This document shows positions 22,800 through 27,392 of a stretch of 27,392 bases of DNA, piece by piece (position 1 is the stretch's first letter; the number at the start of each line of letters is the position of its first letter). Under the pieces are notes generated by a model that made no database searches, was not told the origin of the DNA, and saw nothing but the letters and a program-made list of their open reading frames with translations. Position numbers and translations under genes: made by a program. Origin of the DNA: Lachnospiraceae bacterium (GTDB lineage Bacteria; Bacillota; Clostridia; Lachnospirales; Lachnospiraceae); NCBI GenBank assembly GCA_016297945.1, contig JAEDFR010000023.1, positions 1-27,392 of the forward strand, given 5' to 3'.

Positions 22800-23080
22800 A
22801 GTTTCATAATGAAAATGCGATGAGCGGAACAAGTAGGGTATTGTGAAAGCGTACAGAGAGTAGCCGGCTGATGAGAGGCGCACGACTAACTTTATCTGAA
22901 TACATCCGTTAGCTTCATACCCAAAGGCAGGTGCTTAGTAGGCTATGACGGGAGATAACCGTTATATTATCAGCGTATTATATGTACGCATTGAGGCAGA
23001 CAGTGTGAGCTGTTTGTAAAGATAGGTGGTAACGCGGATTTAAACCCGTCCTTTCAAAAAGAGAGGATGGGCTTTTTTAT
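22800..23080 (+). promoter_or_regulatory. T-box riboswitch, tyrosine specific, upstream of tyrS
   Basis: The leader has the T-box order. It begins with a stem I region with GATGAGCGGAACAAGTAGG and AGAGAG/GATGAGAGGCG bulge elements. The specifier loop follows, TGAA-TAC-ATCC, with Tyr codon TAC at 22901-22903. Then come intermediate stems and the antiterminator bulge GGTGGTAACGCGG (about 23025-23037). The UGGU at 23027-23030 would pair with an ACCA tRNA end, matching discriminator A of tRNA-Tyr. Uncharged tRNA-Tyr should stabilise the antiterminator and turn on tyrS. Confidence 0.93.
23044..23078 (+). terminator. T-box regulated terminator
   Basis: CCCGTCCT (23045-23052) pairs with AGGATGGG (23064-23071), followed by CTTTTTT. 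The 5' side overlaps the region used by the antiterminator, as expected for a T-box switch. Confidence 0.88.
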
Positions 23081-23140
23081 TTGTATTTGAATTTAAATAA
23101 TGTACCATTTTAATTAACAAACCGGAAAAGAGGAAGAAAG

Positions 23141-24367
23141 ATGACAGTATTTGATGAATTGAAAGCAAGGGGATTACTTGCACAGTTGACAGATGAAGAA
23201 GAAATTAAAGAATTGGTAAATAACGGAAAGGCTGTTTTTTATATTGGTTTTGATCCGACTGCTGACAGTCTTCATGTTGGTCACTTTATGGCTTTATGTC
23301 TGATGAAGAGATTGCAGATGGCAGGAAATAAACCGATTGCATTAATCGGTGGCGGAACGGCAATGATAGGGGATCCTTCGGGAAGAACGGATATGAGATC
23401 CATGATGACCGTTGAAACCATTGATCACAATTGCGAATGTTTTAAGGAACAGATGAGCAAATTCATTGATTTTTCTGAAGGAAAAGCATTGATGGTAAAC
23501 AATGCTGAATGGTTAAGAGACTTAAATTATATTGAATTCATTCGGGATATCGGAGCGCATTTTTCCGTTAATCGTATGTTATCAGCAGAGTGCTACAAAC
23601 AGAGAATGGAAAAAGGTTTGAGCTTTTTAGAGTTTAACTATATGATTATGCAAAGCTATGACTTTTTATCTTTATATGAAAGATATGGCTGTAATATGCA
23701 GTTTGGCGGAGATGATCAGTGGAGCAATATGTTGGGTGGCACAGAACTGATTCGTCGTAAGCTTGGTAAAGATGCATATGCCATGACCATCAATCTTTTA
23801 TTAAATTCAGAAGGAAAGAAGATGGGAAAAACCCAGAAAGGTGCCGTATGGCTTGATCCTAAGAAGACTTCTCCTTACGAATTTTATCAGTATTGGAGAA
23901 ATATCGGTGATGCTGATGTATTAAAATGTATCCGCATGTTGACATTTATCCCGTTAGAGGAAATTGACAAAATGGATTCCTGGGAAGGAAGTCAGCTTAA
24001 TACAGCTAAGGAAATCCTTGCATTTGAGCTTACAAAGATGATTCATGGAGAGGAAGAAGCAACGAAGGCACAGGAAGCTGCTAAAGCATTGTTTGGCGGT
24101 TCAGGCAATTCTGCCGATATGCCGACTGCGACACTTTCAGATGATGATTTTACAGATGGAAATATTGATATTTTATCGGTTCTTGTAAAATCAGGTCTGG
24201 TTCCGACACGAAATGAGGGACGCAGAGCTGTGGAGCAGGGCGGTGTCAGTGTAGAAGGTGAGAAAATCACAGATATTAAAGCCATATTTTCCAAAGAACA
24301 ATTATCCGGGGATGGCGTTGTTGTAAAACGCGGTAAAAAGAATTTCCGTAAAGTGATTGCACAATAA
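23141..24367 (+). CDS. tyrS: Tyrosyl-tRNA synthetase
   Basis: Class I synthetase that charges tRNA-Tyr with tyrosine. The 408-residue protein has YIGFDPTADSLHVGH with the HIGH-type motif HVGH (45-48), QFGGDDQWSNM for tyrosine binding, and the KMSKS-type loop KMGKT (227-231). The C-terminal S4-like RNA-binding domain includes GLVPTRNEGRRAVEQGGVSV. The length is normal and all key motifs are intact. RBS GAGGAAGA lies upstream. Expression is controlled by the tyrosine T-box directly before it. Prolines are CCG or CCT with no CCA, a useful contrast with the block at 13.6-16.7 kb. Confidence 0.97.
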   Translation: MTVFDELKARGLLAQLTDEEEIKELVNNGKAVFYIGFDPTADSLHVGHFMALCLMKRLQMAGNKPIALIGGGTAMIGDPSGRTDMRSMMTVETIDHNCECFKEQMSKFIDFSEGKALMVNNAEWLRDLNYIEFIRDIGAHFSVNRMLSAECYKQRMEKGLSFLEFNYMIMQSYDFLSLYERYGCNMQFGGDDQWSNMLGGTELIRRKLGKDAYAMTINLLLNSEGKKMGKTQKGAVWLDPKKTSPYEFYQYWRNIGDADVLKCIRMLTFIPLEEIDKMDSWEGSQLNTAKEILAFELTKMIHGEEEATKAQEAAKALFGGSGNSADMPTATLSDDDFTDGNIDILSVLVKSGLVPTRNEGRRAVEQGGVSVEGEKITDIKAIFSKEQLSGDGVVVKRGKKNFRKVIAQ

Positions 24368-24468
24368 TCCGCTGTCCTAAATATTGGACGCCAAACGTGA
24401 GATACTCTATTTAGACAACAGGTTTGAAAAACCTTATAAATGCAGTATCAGACGAGGAGGCGAACAAT

Positions 24469-24573
24469 ATGAAAGGATATCTGGTAAGTGGTGGATATAT
24501 GGGATTGGTAGAAGGAGAATACATGCTGTTTGCAAGTGAAAGCGATTATCAGGAGTATATGGAAGAAATATAA
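24469..24573 (+). CDS. 34-residue small protein of a Lachnospiraceae type
   Basis: ATG 24469 is preceded by a very strong GAGGAGG (24454-24460) and opens MKGYLVSGGYMGLVEGEYML, continuing FASESDYQEYMEEI to a stop at 24571. It is rich in Tyr, Gly and Glu, soluble, without signal or membrane segment. I recall near-identical small proteins (MKGY...GYMGYV...YMLFASE.DY) annotated as hypothetical in many Lachnospiraceae genomes, which supports a real gene, but I could not check it. The clean RBS, the terminator 39 nt after the stop, and its own gap on both sides argue for an independent small gene. Function is unknown. Confidence 0.72.
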   Translation: MKGYLVSGGYMGLVEGEYMLFASESDYQEYMEEI

Positions 24574-24611
24574 AAAGAATCGTTGAAACAAAGGGTGTAT
24601 TGATTGAAATT

Positions 24612-24658
24612 ATGCACATTTCTTTATATAATAGGAAATGTGCATTTTCTTTCTTTTA
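24612..24658 (+). terminator. Rho-independent terminator after the 34-residue gene
   Basis: A perfect 11-bp stem, ATGCACATTTC (24612-24622) and GAAATGTGCAT (24635-24645), with a 12-nt loop, followed by TTTCTTTCTTTT. Confidence 0.9.
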
Positions 24659-24722
24659 AGCAATTTATTATTCGGGATATCAATAAAATGCATCTATATA
24701 ATCAAAATAGGTTGGTGAAAAA

Positions 24723-25565
24723 ATGAGAACAATACAGGTCGGAGACATTACAGAGCATATTAAAGAAATGTGTATCGAGGCAAATCATTTTTTGACGGAA
24801 GATATGAAATCTGCTCTGCACAATGCGTGTGAAAAAGAAGAAGCGTTATTAGGCAGACAGATTCTCAATCAATTACAGGATAATCTGAATATTGCCGGTA
24901 CAGATATGATTCCCATATGCCAGGATACCGGTATGGCGGTAATCTTTATGGAAATCGGACAGGATGTGCATTTTGAAGGTGGAAATCTGGAAGATGCCAT
25001 AAATGAAGGCGTAAGGCGCGGATATGTGGAAGGATTTCTTAGAAAGTCCGTTGTGAAAGATCCGTTGATTCGGGAAAATACAAAGGATAACACGCCGGCA
25101 ATAATACATTACGAAATTGTTCCGGGAGATAAAGTAAAAATCACGGTTGCACCAAAAGGCTTTGGTAGTGAAAATATGAGCCGTGTTTTTATGCTAAAAC
25201 CGGCAGATGGTATAGAAGGAGTAAAAAATGCCATTTTAACAGCGGTAAAGGATGCCGGACCGAATGCGTGTCCGCCTATGGTCGTAGGTGTTGGTATTGG
25301 CGGAACTTTCGAAAAATGCGCTATTATGGCAAAAAAGGCATTGACAAGACCTGTAAATGAACATTCCGAAATACCATATGTAAAAGAGTTAGAAGAAGAA
25401 CTTTTAGATAGAATCAATGCATCCGGCATTGGACCCGGAGGATTGGGTGGAACGACAACCGCACTTGCTGTTAATATTAACACTTATTCTACACATATTG
25501 CGGGATTGCCAGTTGCAGTCAATATATGTTGTCATGTCAATCGCCATAGTGTCAGATTGATATAA
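24723..25565 (+). CDS. Class I Fe-S fumarate hydratase, alpha subunit
   Basis: Two-subunit, oxygen-sensitive [4Fe-4S] hydro-lyase that interconverts fumarate and malate in anaerobes. The 280-residue alpha subunit carries the three cluster cysteines in their usual places: ICQDTGM (C66), GPNACPPMVVGVGIGG (C183) and the CCHVNRH pair near the end (C269/C270). IGPGGLGGTTTALAV is the substrate-loop motif. The length is normal. GGTTGGTGAAAAA precedes ATG, and a TATAAT at 24697-24702 may be its -10. The close relative L(+)-tartrate dehydratase (TtdA) has the same fold, so the substrate is likely fumarate but not proven. The beta subunit follows after a 78-nt gap with a hairpin. Confidence 0.93.
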   Translation: MRTIQVGDITEHIKEMCIEANHFLTEDMKSALHNACEKEEALLGRQILNQLQDNLNIAGTDMIPICQDTGMAVIFMEIGQDVHFEGGNLEDAINEGVRRGYVEGFLRKSVVKDPLIRENTKDNTPAIIHYEIVPGDKVKITVAPKGFGSENMSRVFMLKPADGIEGVKNAILTAVKDAGPNACPPMVVGVGIGGTFEKCAIMAKKALTRPVNEHSEIPYVKELEEELLDRINASGIGPGGLGGTTTALAVNINTYSTHIAGLPVAVNICCHVNRHSVRLI

Positions 25566-25612
25566 TATGATACCAGGGTCAAAATGCCTTTTGACTCCGA
25601 CATCATAATATT
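25562..25612 (+). repeat. Intercistronic hairpin between fumarase subunits
   Basis: GTCAAAA-tgcc-TTTTGAC (perfect 7-bp core) lies at about 25577-25594. It is flanked by partly complementary arms (AATATGATACCAGG on the left and TCCGACATCATAATATT on the right). No T run follows. I recall similar GATACCAGGGTCAAAA...TTTTGACTCC hairpins as dispersed repeats in Lachnospiraceae, so it may be REP-like and not specific to this operon. Confidence 0.55.
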
Positions 25613-25643
25613 TTGTACGAAAGATTTTATGGGAGAGAAGAAT

Positions 25644-26195
25644 ATGGAACAACACATTACGGCTCCTTTAACCAAACAGGAGGCTGCAAAATTAAAATCA
25701 GGTGATTATGTATATATTACCGGCACTATTTATACGGCGAGGGATGCCGCACACAAGCGTATGTTTGAAGCGCTTCAAAATAATGAGCCTTTACCCATGG
25801 AAATGAAAGACAATATCATTTATTACATGGGACCATCCCCTGCGCGAGATGGAAGACCGATTGGATCCGCAGGACCCACAACTGCAAGCCGGATGGATAA
25901 ATATGCTCCGACTTTATTGGATTTAGGATTATGCGGAATGATAGGAAAGGGCAAACGTTCGCAGGAGGTATCCAATGCCATTGTAAGAAATGGTGCTGTA
26001 TATTTTGCTGCAGTAGGTGGTGCAGGTGCCCTTTTGTCAAAATCAATTGTCTCATCGGAAGTAATTGCATATGATGATTTGGGAACAGAAGCAATTCGCA
26101 AACTGGAAGTAAAAGATTTTCCGGTAATTGTTGTTATTGACAAAGATGGGAACAATCTGTATGAAACAGCAATTAAAGCATATAATAAAGATTAA
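25644..26195 (+). CDS. Class I Fe-S fumarate hydratase, beta subunit
   Basis: The C-terminal partner of the Fe-S fumarase (or tartrate dehydratase), forming the swivel domain. The 183-residue protein has ITAPLTKQEAAKLKSGDYVY, ITGTIYTARDAAHKRM, the phosphate/substrate loop GPSPARDGRPIGSAGPTTAS, and GMIGKGKRS. Near the end are AVGGAGALLSKSI and VVIDKDGNNLYE. Length is normal. I chose ATG 25644 because GGGAGAG lies upstream; the longer in-frame start at 25584 would read through the intercistronic hairpin. Alpha plus beta together make one functional enzyme. Confidence 0.93.
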   Translation: MEQHITAPLTKQEAAKLKSGDYVYITGTIYTARDAAHKRMFEALQNNEPLPMEMKDNIIYYMGPSPARDGRPIGSAGPTTASRMDKYAPTLLDLGLCGMIGKGKRSQEVSNAIVRNGAVYFAAVGGAGALLSKSIVSSEVIAYDDLGTEAIRKLEVKDFPVIVVIDKDGNNLYETAIKAYNKD

Positions 26196-26280
26196 AAAAT
26201 GAAACAGTTTCTTCCTATATATATAGGTAACAATATTTATATAACACAATATATTGTTGAACTGTGAGAAAGAGGTAACT

Positions 26281-26985
26281 ATGAGAATTGCAATGATGGT
26301 ACTACGCAATTTGTTTTTTGTTCCCGCTCTGTTTATTAAGCTTCTTTGGTTAAGTCATCATTATAACGGAGATTACTATCCCGGATTTATGCAATGTAAA
26401 AAAATATCAGCGCATGCGATTAAAGGTGGGAATATAACAGCAGAAATACATAATGTAGAAAATTTGCCCGAAGAAGATGGTTTTATTCTATATCCTAATC
26501 ATCAGGGACTGTTCGATACATTGATGTTTTTTTATTCCAGTCCAAAGCCTTTGGCTTTTGTAATAAAAAAAGAGGCAAAAGATATTATTTTGTTAAAACA
26601 GGCAGTCGGAGCTACGGGTTCTCTTTCCATGGACAGAGAAGATTTGAGACAATCCATGCAGGTAATCAATCAGGTTGCGGATGAGGTAAAGAATGGAAGA
26701 AACTATGTAATCTTTGCTGAAGGAACCCGCAGCAAACTGGGGAATAAGCTTCGGGATTTTAAAGGCGGCAGTTTTAAAGCCGCACAAAAAGCAAAATGTC
26801 CGATTGTTCCATGTGCATTAATCAATTCCTTTGTTCCGTTTGATGAATCTTCATTAAGACATATTACGGTTAAACTGATCTATTTAAAACCGATGTACTA
26901 TGAAGAGTATAAAGGAATGAAAACGAATGAAATCGCTGAGGAAGTAAAACGGCGAATAGAAGAAGCCATTGCGGAATATGAATAA
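26281..26985 (+). CDS. plsC: 1-acyl-sn-glycerol-3-phosphate acyltransferase (PlsC type)
   Basis: Membrane-associated acyltransferase that adds the second acyl chain to lysophosphatidate in phospholipid synthesis. The 234-residue protein has an N-terminal hydrophobic helix (about 5-24) and the catalytic NHQGLFD (N73 to D79, the HxxxxD motif). It also has FAEGTRS (E147 to S151) and KCPIVPCALINS, the PlsC motif IV-like segment. The length is typical. I chose ATG 26281 because AAAGAGG precedes it; an in-frame ATG at 26254 has no site. The 85-nt gap before it holds the palindrome CCTATATATATAGG (26214-26227). It has no obvious operon partner. Confidence 0.9.
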   Translation: MRIAMMVLRNLFFVPALFIKLLWLSHHYNGDYYPGFMQCKKISAHAIKGGNITAEIHNVENLPEEDGFILYPNHQGLFDTLMFFYSSPKPLAFVIKKEAKDIILLKQAVGATGSLSMDREDLRQSMQVINQVADEVKNGRNYVIFAEGTRSKLGNKLRDFKGGSFKAAQKAKCPIVPCALINSFVPFDESSLRHITVKLIYLKPMYYEEYKGMKTNEIAEEVKRRIEEAIAEYE

Positions 26986-27054
26986 GAAATACTATAGGGA
27001 TAATTAGCAATGAAATAAAGATAAAATCTTAATTCATAAAGTACAAAAAATGGA

Positions 27055-27083
27055 TTGACAAACAAAAATCACTTCGGTATAAT
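27055..27083 (+). promoter_or_regulatory. Promoter for tRNA-Ser
   Basis: TTGACA (27055-27060), a 17-nt spacer and a perfect TATAAT (27078-27083). The 5' leader contains AACTTTAT (27112-27119) and ATAAAGTT (27131-27138), an 8-bp stem just before the tRNA. Confidence 0.9.
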
Positions 27084-27147
27084 AATTTTTGCGTCACGTT
27101 AGAGACGTTGCAACTTTATATTGGTAGAGGATAAAGTTCAGTGGTAC

Positions 27148-27235
27148 GGAGAAATACTCAAGAGGCTGAAGAGGCGCCCCTGCTAAGGGTGTAGGTCGTT
27201 TGCGCGGCGCGAGGGTTCAAATCCCTCTTTCTCCG
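27148..27235 (+). tRNA. tRNA-Ser (GCT)
   Basis: Acceptor stem GGAGAAA (27148-27154) pairs with TTTCTCC (27228-27234), with discriminator G. The anticodon loop CTGCTAA has anticodon GCT (AGC/AGU serine codons). The long variable arm and the T-arm (GAGGGTTCAAATCCCTC) are typical of serine tRNAs. The CCA end is not encoded. Confidence 0.97.
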
Positions 27236-27247
27236 TTTTTTCTACAA

Positions 27248-27284
27248 GAAAAGTAATCTTGTTCTTTGAGATTTCTTTTTTTTG
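27248..27284 (+). terminator. Probable terminator after tRNA-Ser
   Basis: AGA-bulge-AATCT (27248-27260) can pair with AGATTTCT (about 27269-27276) ahead of a run of eight or so T. A competing smaller hairpin ACAAGA/TCTTGT (27243-27262) also exists. The stem is weak. Confidence 0.5.
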
Positions 27285-27357
27285 CACTAAAAAGTGATGA
27301 CTTGTAGAAGATAAAAAAGCTTCTTTCAAAAAAATTGAAAAAAGTTAAAAAAAGTGC

Positions 27358-27386
27358 TTGACGAAAGAAAACGATAGTGATAATAT
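27358..27386 (+). promoter_or_regulatory. Strong promoter leaving the window
   Basis: TTGACG (27358-27363), a 17-nt spacer and TAATAT (27381-27386). Upstream are phased A-tracts (27327-27353) like an UP element. Such promoters often drive rRNA or tRNA operons; the gene itself is outside the window. Confidence 0.6.
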
Positions 27387-27392
27387 AACATC

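Overview
The window looks like a chromosomal segment of a flagellated, spore-forming Clostridia, most likely Lachnospiraceae. The evidence is: AT-rich DNA with strong RBS and TTGACA-17-TATAAT promoters; a Tyr T-box leader; BofA; flagellin with FliS and a DUF6240-like partner; a Tad-pilus-like remnant with a DUF6382/FHA protein; two-subunit class I fumarase; and a 34-residue small protein of a type I recall from this family. No database search was possible, so family names rest on motifs and memory.

Layout. Positions 1-61 hold the 5' part of a minus-strand tRNA-Lys(CTT), transcribed divergently from tatD-rsmA out of overlapping promoters. Positions 1921-7422 hold a promoter, a large TPR / Glu-Pro repeat / degenerate AAA-like protein, glgB and a strong terminator. 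Positions 7574-12170 are a flagellar filament unit: a DUF6240-like protein with a possible FliK-like C-terminus, flagellin and FliS, overlapping or closely spaced. A roughly 265-bp palindrome (12168-12432) separates fliS from bofA.

Positions about 12860-16673 are a scarred region that looks foreign. It contains an orphan promoter and leader ending in ATG-TAG, an IS30-type transposase fragment, a SHOCT-domain protein, a spermidine-synthase-like membrane protein with an internal deletion and a cut C-terminus, an intact fabF, and a fabZ start cut after 17 recognisable codons. The fabZ stump runs directly into the middle of a TadE-like pilus gene. Proline codon choice supports a different origin: CCA/CCT in this block, CCG-rich in the genes around it. 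It could be a real replacement or an assembly join.

Positions 16674-19433 continue the host locus with the TadE-like remnant, a second TadE-like pseudopilin and a DUF6382-TM-FHA protein. Then come rhomboid protease, a flavin reductase-SCP2 fusion and a HIT protein (overlapping or tightly spaced), a DtxR/MntR-like repressor with a palindrome in its own promoter, a Tyr T-box with tyrS, a small ORF, the two subunits of a Fe-S fumarase separated by a hairpin, a PlsC-type acyltransferase, tRNA-Ser(GCT), and a strong promoter running off the right edge.

Most genes are housekeeping. The points most worth a second look are the scarred block at 12.8-16.7 kb, the long palindrome after fliS, the pseudo-AAA repeat protein, the operator and hairpin upstream of the DtxR-like gene, and the 34-residue protein.
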